A stretch of 64,000 nucleotides of DNA from Halobaculum sp. MBLA0143 (GTDB lineage Archaea; Halobacteriota; Halobacteria; Halobacteriales; Haloferacaceae). The stretch lies in the NCBI RefSeq assembly GCF_041361465.1, contig NZ_JBGKAC010000001.1, forward strand, positions 2,542,001 through 2,606,000, read 5' to 3'. Made by a program: the position numbers and the translations under genes. Every line of letters begins with the position of its first letter. Within the stretch, counting starts at the first letter, position 1. This document shows, piece after piece, positions 1 through 9,252 of this stretch. The notes below the pieces were generated by a model. That model was given only the letters and a program-made list of their open reading frames with translations, made no database searches and was not told the DNA's origin.

Positions 1-638
1 CACGGACCACTCGTCCCGTCGACCCAGTCCAACAACAGATCGGTGTAGACCGACGCCGGCGTGCTGGCGCTCAGAGCGTCCGGGAGGTACTGCGGGTAGT
101 CCCACGCGAGTTTCGTTACGACACCGTTCGCCAGCGACTGGACGGGGTGATCGTCCTCGAGGCACCGGCGGAGGTACGCCGCGTACTGCCCTTGTCCTTC
201 GGAGAGAACGAAGTTACTCGGGTCGATGGCGTCCGGGTACGGGAGGTTACGGGCGCCTTCCACCGTGTCGAAGGCGTCCTTCAGCCCGACTGCCATGTCG
301 GTGATCCAGGTGTTCTCGGAGAAGACGCCGGTGCGGTACCCCTCCTCGTCCGCGAGCCGCTCGAAGACCGTGTGCCCAGGCTCGATGGCGTACTCCGCAC
401 GGGTCAGCCCGTGTTCGACTACGTCGTACCCAGTGAACATACTGGTGTGACTCGGGAGGCTCCACGTCCCCGGAGAGCGTGCCTGGTCGTAGACGACTCC
501 CGTCTCGGCGAACGACTCCAGAAACGGGGTCGTCTCGTGCTCGTGGCCGTAGAGGCTCGTGTTGCCGGCACGGACACTGTCGAGCACGACCAAGAGGACG
601 TTCGGTTTCACACGAGCCCGGACGGCAGACACGTACAT
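1..638 (-). CDS. Sulfatase-like hydrolase, C-terminus cut by window edge
   Basis: The N-terminal part of an alkaline-phosphatase/sulfatase superfamily enzyme is open to the left edge. The protein begins MYVSAVRARVKPNVLLVVLD; an in-frame GTG at 611 would give the more typical MKPNVLLVVLDSVRAGN. The metal-binding Asp lies in the VVLDSVRA segment. The place of the formylglycine motif reads GTWSLPSHTSMFTG, so a Ser stands where C-x-P-x-R sulfatases have Cys, and His replaces Arg. It is divergent from the phosphodiesterase-like gene starting at 766 and resembles the sulfatase-like protein at 7805. A role in trimming or modifying surface glycans is inferred from the neighbours; the substrate is unknown. 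Confidence 0.8.
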   Translation of the reverse strand, partial: MYVSAVRARVKPNVLLVVLDSVRAGNTSLYGHEHETTPFLESFAETGVVYDQARSPGTWSLPSHTSMFTGYDVVEHGLTRAEYAIEPGHTVFERLADEEGYRTGVFSENTWITDMAVGLKDAFDTVEGARNLPYPDAIDPSNFVLSEGQGQYAAYLRRCLEDDHPVQSLANGVVTKLAWDYPQYLPDALSASTPASVYTDLLLDWVDGTSGP

Positions 639-765
639 ACACCTTGTGTCTGTCGCGTCGACGACAGAGCGGCCCCGACTCCGCCTGGCGACGACGACCG
701 AGCGGTCGAGACGGTGGAGTGGCCATCCAGAGACACTAAGAGGGACCCTCGGCTACGAGCAGCCG

Positions 766-1686
766 ATGACACTCGTGGTCCTCGCGTTGGACGCGCTCGA
801 CACCGAACTCGCGGCCGACTTCGGCGGCGGGTCGTTCTCGCTCACGTCACACGGCCACATGGAGTCTGTCGCCCACATGTTCGACGACCGGCCACACACC
901 GGAGAGGTGTGGCCGACAGTTGCGACCGGTCTCCACCCACGAGAACACGGGATCACCGGCGGCGGCGAGAGCGAGTGGAGCAACCCCGTCGTGGAGCTCG
1001 GATCACGCCTGATCAACAAGTTCGACACCCAGATGAGCACCCGCAACCGACTGGGAGACATCGTCGAGGAGGTGACGAACGCGACCTGGGAGATGGCGAC
1101 CGTCACCGACCCGACGTTCTTCGACGGGCCCGGGCGGGTCGTCCACAACTGGCCGGGAGTCCACCGAAACGAGGAACTTCACCGAATCTGGGACGTGATC
1201 GAGGAGGGAATCCGGAGCGGCGAGGACAACATGCCACGCGAGGAGTACGAGCGCCGGGTGCGGGGCATCGCCGCAGAACAGTTCGGCTGGGTCAGAGAGA
1301 TGCTGAACCACGACACCTCGTTGGTGGCCGCACACATCCACGTCCTCGACGCGCTCGGACACGCGTACTCCGACGACAGAGAGGGGATGCGGCGCGCCTA
1401 CGAGTGGTGTGGCGCCGAGGTCGACGCCGTCCGTGAGGCGATGGCAGAAGACGACGAACTGCTCGTTCTCAGCGACCACGGGATGGAGACGACCTGGACG
1501 GACGGCCAGAACCCACACGGGACACACTCCTGGCGGTCGTTCTCCGCGAGCACGTTCGAGACGCGCCCCGAGGACGTCCACGACGTGCGAGCGTGGGTAG
1601 AAGACCACGTCGACGACACCGAACGGACGGAGTCGGAACTCGACCTCCCCGAAGAACAGCTTCGTCAACTCGGCTACGTGGAGTGA
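766..1686 (+). CDS. Alkaline-phosphatase-superfamily phosphodiesterase/sulfatase-like protein
   Basis: A protein of about 306 residues beginning MTLVVLALDALD, with the metal-binding aspartate early as in nucleotide pyrophosphatases, phosphoglycerate mutases and sulfatases. Further superfamily signatures are VWPTVATGLHPREHGITG near residue 47, HIHVLDALGHAYSD in the middle, and LLVLSDHGMETTW, which carries the D-H-G metal ligands, near residue 240. No signal peptide is visible, so it is probably cytoplasmic. I chose the ATG at 766 because upstream in-frame codons read as non-coding low-complexity sequence. Its stop codon overlaps the start of the flippase gene (TGATG), so the two are translationally coupled. 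The substrate is unknown; context suggests surface-glycan or lipid-linked sugar metabolism. Confidence 0.8.
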   Translation: MTLVVLALDALDTELAADFGGGSFSLTSHGHMESVAHMFDDRPHTGEVWPTVATGLHPREHGITGGGESEWSNPVVELGSRLINKFDTQMSTRNRLGDIVEEVTNATWEMATVTDPTFFDGPGRVVHNWPGVHRNEELHRIWDVIEEGIRSGEDNMPREEYERRVRGIAAEQFGWVREMLNHDTSLVAAHIHVLDALGHAYSDDREGMRRAYEWCGAEVDAVREAMAEDDELLVLSDHGMETTWTDGQNPHGTHSWRSFSASTFETRPEDVHDVRAWVEDHVDDTERTESELDLPEEQLRQLGYVE

Positions 1687-3122
1687 TGGGTCGAGCGAGC
1701 GAGATGGACTTCGGCCTGGAGAGCGTGAAGGCGTTCTCCGGGAAGATGACACAGGCTGTCCTCGGGTTCGTCGGCACGATCGTGTTCGCAAGAGTGCTCG
1801 GGCCCGACGGCTTCGGCGGGTTCTACTCGCTCCTGGCGGTGGTCCTGATCGCCGACCGACCCGCCAGAGGGGTGGCCCAGGCCGTCGAGAAACGCCGGTC
1901 AGAGTCGGGTGCGGCCGGAGCGGAGGTGGTCGGAGCGGGCGTCGTCGGGGTGGCGGTGGTCGTCACCGTTCTCGCCGCCGGCAGCTACGCGGTCCGCGGT
2001 CGGCTGCGGTCAGTCGCCGGCTTCGAGGGCGCCTGGGTCGTGTTCGTGCTCCTGTTGGCCGCACTGAGCGGGTTCGCACTGGTGCAGAAGCTTCTCGGGT
2101 CGGAGGGACTGATCGGACTGCAGACGTGGAACGACACGCTTCGGTCGGTGCTCACGCTGCCGGCACAGATCGGGTTCGTCCTGCTCGGGACGGGCGCCGC
2201 CGGTCTGGGGTACGGGCTCGCGGGCGCGACCCTGGCCGCGGTCCCGGTCGGGCTGTGGTTCGTCCGGCCGAGCGTCAGTCTCCCCTCCGTCGACACGCTC
2301 CGTTCCGTGTGGGCGTTCGCACGGCACAGCGCCCTCGGGACACTGGTCGGAAAGGCGTACGACCAGTTCGACATCCTGTTGTTGAACCTCGTTCTCGGTC
2401 AGGCGGTGTCCGGCTACTACAAGGCCGCGTTCAGTCTCGCGGTCCCGGGCGTGTTCCTCGCGAACGTCGTCGGCGCCGGCCTGACACCGAAGCTGTCGAG
2501 TCAGTTGTCTGAGGGCGGAACGGCGGGCAGCGACGTGACAAACAGTGTCTCGTACGCCAGCCTGTTTGCCGTCCCCGTCTTCTTCGGCGCACTCGCGCTG
2601 CCAGACGCGCTGATGGTGACGGTGTTCGGCTCTGGTTTCGCCGAGACGGGCGTGTACCTGGTCGGGCTGGCACTGTACAACCTCCTCCACTCACAGGTCG
2701 TCATCTACCAGCACGCGCTCGGAGGGTTAGACAGACCGGACGTCGAGGCACGGGTGAGTACCGCGACCCTCCTGGGGAACGTAGTCGTCGGGGTCGCGCT
2801 GGTGTACACCGTCGGCGGTGTCGGCGTCGTCGCCGCGACCGTGCTCGCGGAGACGGGACGGCTCGTCGTGTTCGCGCGCCGGCTCCGGTCGCTCGTCCCC
2901 GACGCCGACCTCCTGTCGCGGCCGTTGGCCAAGCAGGTGACGGCCGGTCTGGTGATGTGTGTCGTGCTCGTCGGGCTGCGCAGGCTCGTGGCCGTCACCG
3001 GGTGGCCGGCACTGGTCGCACTCGTCGCGTGTGGCGCCGTCGTCTACCTCGGAACGCTGCTCGGGATCAGCCCGGAGCTCCGGCTCACACTCCGTTCCGT
3101 GTACGCCGACGCACGGGGGTGA
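1686..3122 (+). CDS. Wzx/RfbX-type polysaccharide flippase
   Basis: About 478 residues with a dozen or more hydrophobic helices and the typical start of the polysaccharide-transport MATE/MVF group, FSGKMTQAVLGFVGTIVFARVLGPDGFGGFYSLL. A second half-repeat begins near FARHSALGTLVGKAYDQFDILLL. Such proteins flip lipid-linked oligosaccharides across the membrane; in haloarchaea the N-glycosylation flippase Agl15 is of this kind. The ATG overlaps the TGA of the upstream phosphodiesterase-like gene, indicating an operon. It is paralogous to the flippase at 17953. The precise lipid-linked substrate cannot be read from the sequence. Confidence 0.88.
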   Translation: MGRASEMDFGLESVKAFSGKMTQAVLGFVGTIVFARVLGPDGFGGFYSLLAVVLIADRPARGVAQAVEKRRSESGAAGAEVVGAGVVGVAVVVTVLAAGSYAVRGRLRSVAGFEGAWVVFVLLLAALSGFALVQKLLGSEGLIGLQTWNDTLRSVLTLPAQIGFVLLGTGAAGLGYGLAGATLAAVPVGLWFVRPSVSLPSVDTLRSVWAFARHSALGTLVGKAYDQFDILLLNLVLGQAVSGYYKAAFSLAVPGVFLANVVGAGLTPKLSSQLSEGGTAGSDVTNSVSYASLFAVPVFFGALALPDALMVTVFGSGFAETGVYLVGLALYNLLHSQVVIYQHALGGLDRPDVEARVSTATLLGNVVVGVALVYTVGGVGVVAATVLAETGRLVVFARRLRSLVPDADLLSRPLAKQVTAGLVMCVVLVGLRRLVAVTGWPALVALVACGAVVYLGTLLGISPELRLTLRSVYADARG

Positions 3123-3190
3123 GTCGGTGAGCGTGTCGTCGAGGACTCGGCTCCGAGGGATTTTACCTGGAGCCACCGGTAGCATCGACG

Positions 3191-4546
3191 GTGTTCGGAA
3201 CAAGCGGCGTCCGCGGCCCGGTCGGCGACGAACTCACCGCAGCCACCGCCCTCTCCGTCGGGCGCGCCCTCCCGTCGTGTGGCCACGAGACCGTCGTCGT
3301 CGGCCGTGACCCCCGCGAGACCGGGCCGGCGCTCGTCGACGCGCTCGCGGCCGGCGTCCGGGAGTGTGGCGGTGACGTGATCGACCTCGGGCTGGCCGCG
3401 ACACCGACCGTCGCGCGCGCCGTCGGGACCCGGGACGCCGACGCCGGCGTCGCCGTCACCGCCTCCCACAACCCGGCGCCGGACAACGGCCTGAAGCTGT
3501 GGCGGCCGGACGGCCGGGCGTTCGGCGAGTCGGAACGCGAGGCGGTCGCCGCCCGCGTCGCGGACGACGACTACGAGTTCGCCGCCTGGGACGAGTTCGG
3601 CGACCGCCGGCGCGACCGCGAGGCGACCGCCGACCACCGACGGGCACTCGTCGCGCACGCCCGGGAGCTGTTCGGCGGGGAGCCGGAGCCGTTGTCGGAG
3701 ACGGTTGTCGTCGACATCGGCAACGGCACCGGGCAGGTCACGGCGGCAGCACTGGACGCGCTCGGATGTGCCGTCCAGACGCTGAACGGCCAGCCGGACG
3801 GTCGCTTCCCCGGGCGGCCCAGCGAGCCGACGGCAGAGAACTGTGAACTGCTCCAGACGGCCGTCGCGTCGTCGGACGCGACCGTCGGGGTCGCCCACGA
3901 CGGCGACGCCGACCGGATGCGGGCCGTCGACGAGACCGGAGCGTTCCTCTCGGGTGACGACACGCTGGCCGTGTTCGCCCACGCGGCGGCGACGGCCGGC
4001 GACACGGTCGCCGTCCCGGTAGACACGAGTCTGGCGGTCGCCGACACGCTCGCCGAGCAGGACGCCGCCGTCACCCGGACGCCGGTCGGTGACGTGTACG
4101 TCGCCGCCGCGACAGCACGCGAGGGGGTCGTCTTCGGCGGTGAGCCGTCCGGCGCGTGGATCTGGCCCGACGAGACCCGGTGTCCGGACGGCCCGCTCGC
4201 CGCCTGCCGGCTGGTCGCGCTCGTCGCCCGTGAGGGGCCGTTGTCGGAGCTGGCCGCGACGGTCGACTCCTACCCCATCCGGCGGGAGAACGTCGAGACC
4301 GACCGGAAGACGGCCGTCGTCGACGCGGTCGCCGACCGGGTCACCGACCGGTACCCGGCCGACGACGTCGACCGACTGGACGGCGTCCGGGTGGGGACCG
4401 AGAACGGCTGGTTTCTCGTGCGGGCCAGCGGCACCCAGCCGCTCGTGCGTGTCACCGCCGAGGCGCGCACGGCCGCCGACGCCGACGCCCTCCTGGCGAC
4501 CGCGACTGCCCTCGTGGACGACGCCAGGGAGACGGCCGCGGAGTGA
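3191..4546 (+). CDS. Phosphohexomutase (phosphoglucosamine/phosphomannomutase family)
   Basis: 451 residues with a GTG start; the family's four-domain architecture is complete. It begins MFGTSGVRG, the classical substrate-binding start. The catalytic phosphoserine loop TASHNP is at residues 90-95, the magnesium loop DGDADR near residue 236, the sugar-specificity loop GGEPSG near 316, and the C-terminal phosphate-binding loop RASGTQPLVRV near 415. The enzyme interconverts hexose-6-phosphate and hexose-1-phosphate to feed nucleotide-sugar synthesis, which suits the surrounding glycosylation genes. Whether the sugar is glucosamine, mannose or glucose cannot be settled from the sequence alone. 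Confidence 0.92.
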   Translation: MFGTSGVRGPVGDELTAATALSVGRALPSCGHETVVVGRDPRETGPALVDALAAGVRECGGDVIDLGLAATPTVARAVGTRDADAGVAVTASHNPAPDNGLKLWRPDGRAFGESEREAVAARVADDDYEFAAWDEFGDRRRDREATADHRRALVAHARELFGGEPEPLSETVVVDIGNGTGQVTAAALDALGCAVQTLNGQPDGRFPGRPSEPTAENCELLQTAVASSDATVGVAHDGDADRMRAVDETGAFLSGDDTLAVFAHAAATAGDTVAVPVDTSLAVADTLAEQDAAVTRTPVGDVYVAAATAREGVVFGGEPSGAWIWPDETRCPDGPLAACRLVALVAREGPLSELAATVDSYPIRRENVETDRKTAVVDAVADRVTDRYPADDVDRLDGVRVGTENGWFLVRASGTQPLVRVTAEARTAADADALLATATALVDDARETAAE

Positions 4547-4610
4547 GCCGTCGACGGCGGCGGTCGGATTCGACGGGCTTCAAGTGCCGGCGGCCGTCCG
4601 TCCGGGTGAG

Positions 4611-5417
4611 ATGGACCGAGCGCTCCTCGTCGCGGTCGTCGTCGGCGTCGTCCAGGGGGTCTTCGAGTGGCTGCCGATCTCCAGCGAGGGGAACGTCGCG
4701 CTCGCGTTGTCGCTCCTCGGCCGGTCGCCCGAGGAGGCCGTCGCGTTCGCGTTGTTCCTCCACCTCGGGACCGCGTTGTCGGCGGCCGTCTACTACCGCG
4801 AGCGGATCGCCGGGCTGTTGGGAGCGCTGCCGTCGTGGCGCCCCGGCGGCGACGGCGACGACGCCACACTCGGCTTTCTCGCCGTCGCAACCGTCGCCTC
4901 CGGCGTCGTCGGGATCGGCGCCTACCAGACCGTGATCGGGCTGGTCTCCGAGACCGGCGGCGGGCTGTTCGTCGTCGCCGTCGGCGTGTTGCTCGTCGGG
5001 ACCGGCCTGTTCCAACGGCTGTCGGCAGACCGCGCGGCCGAGACACGGACGACGCCCAGCCTCGCCGACGCCGTCCTGGTCGGTGCCGGCCAGGGGCTGG
5101 CGATCCTCCCGGGCGTGTCTCGCTCCGGGACGACGACCGGCCTCCTCCTGTTGCGCGGCTACGAGGAGTCACGCTCGTTCGAACTGTCGTTCCTGTTGTC
5201 GATCCCGGCCGCGCTCGGCGCGGGCGTGTTGGCGTACACGGACACCGGGCTCGCGGCGGCGCCGACGGCGGCCGTCGTCGCGTTGGGTGTCGCGGCCGTC
5301 GTCGGCTACGCGACCATCGACGCACTCCTGCGCGTGGTCGAGCGGGTGGCGTTCTGGGCGGTGTGTGTCGGGCTCGGTGGGTTGGCTGTGGTGGGGGGAG
5401 TGGTACTAGTCGTCTGA
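4611..5417 (+). CDS. uppP: Undecaprenyl/polyprenyl-diphosphatase UppP (BacA family)
   Basis: 268 residues, almost entirely hydrophobic, with the two UppP signature motifs: QGVFEWLPISSEGN near residue 15 and GQGLAILPGVSRSGTT near residue 160, holding the catalytic Glu, Ser and Arg residues. The family dephosphorylates polyprenyl diphosphates at the membrane; in archaea this would recycle dolichyl carriers used for glycan assembly. The start ATG follows the phosphohexomutase stop by about 65 bases, so the two are probably co-transcribed. Family membership is secure; the actual lipid substrate is inferred from the archaeal context. Confidence 0.93.
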   Translation: MDRALLVAVVVGVVQGVFEWLPISSEGNVALALSLLGRSPEEAVAFALFLHLGTALSAAVYYRERIAGLLGALPSWRPGGDGDDATLGFLAVATVASGVVGIGAYQTVIGLVSETGGGLFVVAVGVLLVGTGLFQRLSADRAAETRTTPSLADAVLVGAGQGLAILPGVSRSGTTTGLLLLRGYEESRSFELSFLLSIPAALGAGVLAYTDTGLAAAPTAAVVALGVAAVVGYATIDALLRVVERVAFWAVCVGLGGLAVVGGVVLVV

Positions 5418-5493
5418 GAGGTGGCCAGGACGGGTTCGCCGCCACCAGTTATCAGCATCGGGCGTTTGAATACGCGGTAGTCGGACCGCGAAC

Positions 5494-6101
5494 GTGAGGG
5501 TGTCTGACGCGAGTGAACAAAGGGGATCAGACCGGGTCGAGCGGACGGAGATCCCCGGGTCGTCGAGGCTGGCCGACGAGTTCCGTCTGCTGTCGGGCTG
5601 GGCCCGTGGTCGCGTCTGTACCGCCGGCTCACGGCTGAGCCGGAGGCGACCGTGCTCGTGATCGATCCCCGAGAGACGTACACAGTCGGGCCGTTCGTCC
5701 GGCTGTTGGACGTCGTCGTCGAGCGGAGCCAGCCGTACTGGGAGGAATCGACGCCGAAACGAGTGCCGGACGCAGCCGAACGTCTGGCGGTGCAGACCGC
5801 AGACACCCGCGCGGGGCGTGCGGTGATCCGTCTCTTCGAACCGCCAGAACCGTTGCGACAGGCTGGCGACGACGAGACGGCAGAAGCGGGGAACACCAAC
5901 AGTGAGACCGCAACGGGGGGGAGCTCCGAGGACGCTGGCGCCGCTACGAGTGAGTCAGCCATCGCTCCGGACGAGCGTCAGCTCAACGGTTACGGTCCCG
6001 AGATCGAGCGTGACGGTGCCAAGCGTGTGGAGGTACCACGGATACCGGAGGAGAAAGTCTGGGCTACAGCGGTAAAAACAAATTTATTGATTAGAGTTTA
6101 G
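5494..6101 (+). pseudogene. Frameshifted and 3'-truncated haloarchaeal gene of unknown function
   Basis: Third-position GC is high in one frame from GTG 5494 to about 5605 (protein includes SRLADEFRLLSGWARG), then switches to another frame in which LYRRLTAEPEATVLVIDPRE continues. Neither frame alone gives a coherent start: the second has a leading stop at 5514-5516 and only a GTG at 5652. The C-terminal third is polar (many Glu, Thr, Ser, Gly, Asn) and runs into the AT-rich insert, ending in VKTNLLIRV, without the membrane segments I would expect. It overlaps the 3' end of the convergent gene by about 18 bases. The simplest reading is a decayed gene: one frameshift near 5605 plus loss of its 3' end at the AT-rich junction. 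A GTG-5652 protein of 149 residues remains possible. Confidence 0.5.
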
Positions 6102-7691
6102 CACTGATATAGAAAGAGTCATGAGTAGCGTGGATATCCCCAGGTCGAGTAAGAGCGACCCAGGGAATACAACCCCAGTGTACAGTATCGCAAGTGAGGC
6201 GACCACCGCAGCAGATGATATCACTACGTTTCCAATCAGTGTAGTTGTTTCTGGTAAATTGAATTTCTTATTTGCTATTCTTATTCTGCCTCTAGTCCGC
6301 CGCCACCCATCAACAAGTAGTGCCATTCCTACACCGAGTTTGATTCCGGTTTGAGACCCGGACGTGATGCTGAACAGGACGATATAAATCCCAAGCAGTA
6401 TCTCTCCAACCGTAGTCTGTGCTTCTAATACCTCAAGAATGGACTTACCACGGGCACGCAGTTCCACCGTGTGTCCTAAGAGAGGAGCTGAGAGCGGCTG
6501 CAGGAGCCTTTCGGTTCCCACAACCACCAATAATATACCAACGAGTACGGAGAATGACTGGATTTCACCTACCCAAAATGGCAATGGCAGGACTGGGCGC
6601 GACCACTCAACCAATCGGGTTAGAACCGGAACGTGGTCTATTTCCGATCCAGACGTTACAGATTGCTGTCGCATAGAGGGCCCGCCGAGGTTCTCGTCGC
6701 CAGGCAGCCTGTCGACTTCGTAGGGGAAGTTCCCAGTCGTATACGATGCTACGACATCTCCCTCGCGGGACACCTCAACTACCCGGTTGTTGTTGGTGTC
6801 CATAATCAGCGTATTTCCGTTTTCAAGCCGATCTGCATCTCTCGGCCAGTCAAGTGGTACACCGCCCGCAGATGTTAGGCTCCAAGACACGTTCCACTGT
6901 CCATCACTGTTCTTTAGTTCCACTATTCTATTATTTTCACTGTCTGCAACTAGTACAGTGTCGTTGTTGAGCCACTGTGGGTTGTGTTGCCTCCACAGAA
7001 TAGAGTGATCTCTGTCTTTGTTTATTACTTCTACAACCGTTTTGTTCCTGTTTATCATGAGTATTTGATCCTTGTTTCTGACAGACACCATGTACCTGTC
7101 TGGTCCGACCCTATCAACATCGTTAATGTGGAGCCAATCAGTCCGTGTAGGGTTGGGAGGTCGGGTGTAGTAAGAACTTGCATTCCATCTCCAAACTACA
7201 GATTCACTTTTTGGATTTACAATGAGTATACGTTCATATTCCATGTCTGCAAGAATCACGTTGCCGGACGGGAGCAGGTCTGCATCGTGAACTTCACTGT
7301 TGAACTCATCTCGGACAGGATACGTCCATTGGTGGGTGATTTCACTTGATCCAGTATCGATAATCCTGAACCCAGTTCTCGTGCACGGGGCGTCAAAGTC
7401 GCCACACTTCTGTGACTTTTTAGTGAAAGCGGCCAAGACAGAAGATTCGTCAACTGAATCTACGTCGAAGTAGGCACTTGCATTTCCATAGCTCCAAATG
7501 CGTTCCCCCGACTGAGTCGTAATATGTATTTCTCCAGATTGTTGTACACCGACGATATTTCTTTGATCCGATTCCGCCACATTATTGGTTGAGATATTAG
7601 GGGCTGTTGCTAATCCGATGGCGAATCCAGCCGTCACAACCAATAGTGCCACCCCATACAGTTTTGCCGCTTGTTTCGTAGACTTTCTCAT
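6084..7691 (-). CDS. ASST-like beta-propeller membrane protein
   Basis: 535 residues. An N-terminal hydrophobic anchor (LYGVALLVVTAGFAIGLA, residues about 11-28) precedes an extracytoplasmic domain of repeated blades such as HDADLLPSGNVILAD, HINDVDRVGPDRYMVSV, DTVLVADSENNRIVEL and RDADRLENGNTLIMD, as in NHL and arylsulfotransferase (ASST) propellers. Four to six membrane helices follow from about residue 375. Many N-x-S/T sequons suggest surface exposure. Base composition is clearly poorer in GC than the flanking genes, so it looks acquired. It lies between a decayed gene and a sulfatase-like gene on the opposite strand. A sulfotransfer role is only a guess; the ASST catalytic His cannot be assigned confidently. 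Confidence 0.7.
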   Translation of the reverse strand: MRKSTKQAAKLYGVALLVVTAGFAIGLATAPNISTNNVAESDQRNIVGVQQSGEIHITTQSGERIWSYGNASAYFDVDSVDESSVLAAFTKKSQKCGDFDAPCTRTGFRIIDTGSSEITHQWTYPVRDEFNSEVHDADLLPSGNVILADMEYERILIVNPKSESVVWRWNASSYYTRPPNPTRTDWLHINDVDRVGPDRYMVSVRNKDQILMINRNKTVVEVINKDRDHSILWRQHNPQWLNNDTVLVADSENNRIVELKNSDGQWNVSWSLTSAGGVPLDWPRDADRLENGNTLIMDTNNNRVVEVSREGDVVASYTTGNFPYEVDRLPGDENLGGPSMRQQSVTSGSEIDHVPVLTRLVEWSRPVLPLPFWVGEIQSFSVLVGILLVVVGTERLLQPLSAPLLGHTVELRARGKSILEVLEAQTTVGEILLGIYIVLFSITSGSQTGIKLGVGMALLVDGWRRTRGRIRIANKKFNLPETTTLIGNVVISSAAVVASLAILYTGVVFPGSLLLDLGISTLLMTLSISVLNSNQ

Positions 7692-7804
7692 GCTAGACTA
7701 GTCCCCCGTCAGATTCTGGTTTTGCCTTGTACCCTGCGTTTAAAAACCGGTCGGTATGTCGCCACCCAAGTGATTTTTTTATACCCGAATACATCCGAAC
7801 CACC

Positions 7805-9205
7805 ATGGCCAGTCAGAACGTCGTGTTGGTCTGCATCGACACGGTGAGGCGAGACACTTTCGAAGCCGTCGCCGACCGACTCGGGACGCGTGCAGACACC
7901 AGGTTCACCAACGCGTGGGCAGCGAGTACCTGGAGCGTCCCGAGTCACGCGAGTATGTTCACTGGGGACTTGCCGAGCGAACACGGGAACTTCTCCCGGT
8001 CGATCAGGTTCGACGAACTCCCCGACTACGGAACGTTCCTCAACCGCATGGAGATGGAGAGCACCTGGGGCGTGAGTGCGAACGGCTACGCAAACTCGTC
8101 GTTCGGCTTCGACGATCTGTTCGACGAGTTCGTCGACGTGTACGACGGCGTACGGTACCCGAGCGCCATCGACCTCCGGAAGTTCGTCAGACAGTCTGAC
8201 CGAGAGGGTGTGTCGCTGTACCTCTCGTTCCTTCGAGCAGCCGTGACCAGCAGCTCTCCCGTCGGGTCACTCACGAACGGAGTAGGTGCACTGACATCAC
8301 AGATCCTCGAGAACTCTCGACTTCCGGTCCCGACCCCGTTCGACGGGGGTGCGAAAGCGGTCCTCTCGTCGGTTGAAGAGCTCGAGTTCCGAGAACCGTT
8401 CTTCGGCTTCGTCAACGTCATGGACGCACACTCCCCGCTCACCGACGCGCTACACTTCGATTCGGATCTTTACTCCGTCCCGAGAGGGTGGACTAGCGCG
8501 AACGTCGACTTCGTCGACGAGGGACCGCAAGCGGTCCCCGCCGCCGTCGACAACTACCGGTCGCTGTACCAGGCTGCCGTCGACTACGTCGACCGCATCG
8601 TGGACCGTGTGATCGACGTGTTGGACGAGCAGACGGATAGAGAGACGACGGTCGTCCTGACGGCCGACCACGGAGACAACCTCGGGTACGCCAGCGAGTG
8701 GCACCAGTGGGGGCACGTGTACTGCAATCGGTTCACCGACTCGCTGTTGAACGTCCCGATGGCTATCGTCAACGCCCCAGAGGGATACGACGACATCGAA
8801 CAAGAGCTGTTCTCGCATCTGGACCTCGGGAGACTCCTCGTCGCCCTCTCTCGAGGGGAGACACCACACCTCTGGCGGGAACTGTCGCCGTTCGAGACGA
8901 TGGGTGTCGGGACAATCCAGAGTAGCGATCTGAACGAGTCCGACATCGAGTCGAAGCTTGCCGAGTGGGACGTACAGATGCGAGGAGTCGTGACGGAGGA
9001 GGGGGAACTGATTCAGTGGCAGCAGGGCGGTGAAGCCGTCACCGGAGACGGTAGTGACTACCGAACGGGACTCCCCGAGTCCCACGATCGATCGGTGCTG
9101 GAGTCCGCATTCGAGGACGACTTCCCGTCCGTGTCGGGTGACGGTCGGGACGATATTGACCAAGCCACGCAAGAACGGTTGGAACGGCTCGGGTACCGAG
9201 AGTGA
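7805..9205 (+). CDS. Sulfatase-like hydrolase
   Basis: 466 residues beginning MASQNVVLVCIDTVRRDTF, the standard start of sulfatases with the first metal ligand Asp. The nucleophile region reads STWSVPSHASMFTG: Ser in place of Cys and His in place of the Arg of C-x-P-x-R. The second metal site is VVLTADHGDNLGY near residue 290, and WHQWGHVY follows. I use the ATG at 7805 because the segment upstream is AT-rich (a TTTTTTATACCC stretch about 35 bases upstream looks like a TATA box). Context points to surface-glycan sulfate or phosphate-ester chemistry, but with the altered nucleophile motif sulfatase activity itself is uncertain. Confidence 0.83.
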   Translation: MASQNVVLVCIDTVRRDTFEAVADRLGTRADTRFTNAWAASTWSVPSHASMFTGDLPSEHGNFSRSIRFDELPDYGTFLNRMEMESTWGVSANGYANSSFGFDDLFDEFVDVYDGVRYPSAIDLRKFVRQSDREGVSLYLSFLRAAVTSSSPVGSLTNGVGALTSQILENSRLPVPTPFDGGAKAVLSSVEELEFREPFFGFVNVMDAHSPLTDALHFDSDLYSVPRGWTSANVDFVDEGPQAVPAAVDNYRSLYQAAVDYVDRIVDRVIDVLDEQTDRETTVVLTADHGDNLGYASEWHQWGHVYCNRFTDSLLNVPMAIVNAPEGYDDIEQELFSHLDLGRLLVALSRGETPHLWRELSPFETMGVGTIQSSDLNESDIESKLAEWDVQMRGVVTEEGELIQWQQGGEAVTGDGSDYRTGLPESHDRSVLESAFEDDFPSVSGDGRDDIDQATQERLERLGYRE

Positions 9206-9252
9206 AGACATGAGAACACGGTACTATACGTGTTATACACACGTTTCTACCT

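Noticed and set aside
147-1436. Long plus-strand open frame across the left end
   Set aside because: Arg/Asp-rich shadow of the sulfatase-like gene on the minus strand and of the phosphodiesterase-like gene in another frame; no conserved motif.
4089-4610. Upstream extension of UppP inside the phosphomutase gene
   Set aside because: The extension is out of frame with the mutase and is Arg/Ser/Thr/Pro-rich noise; the ATG at 4611 gives the normal UppP N-terminus.
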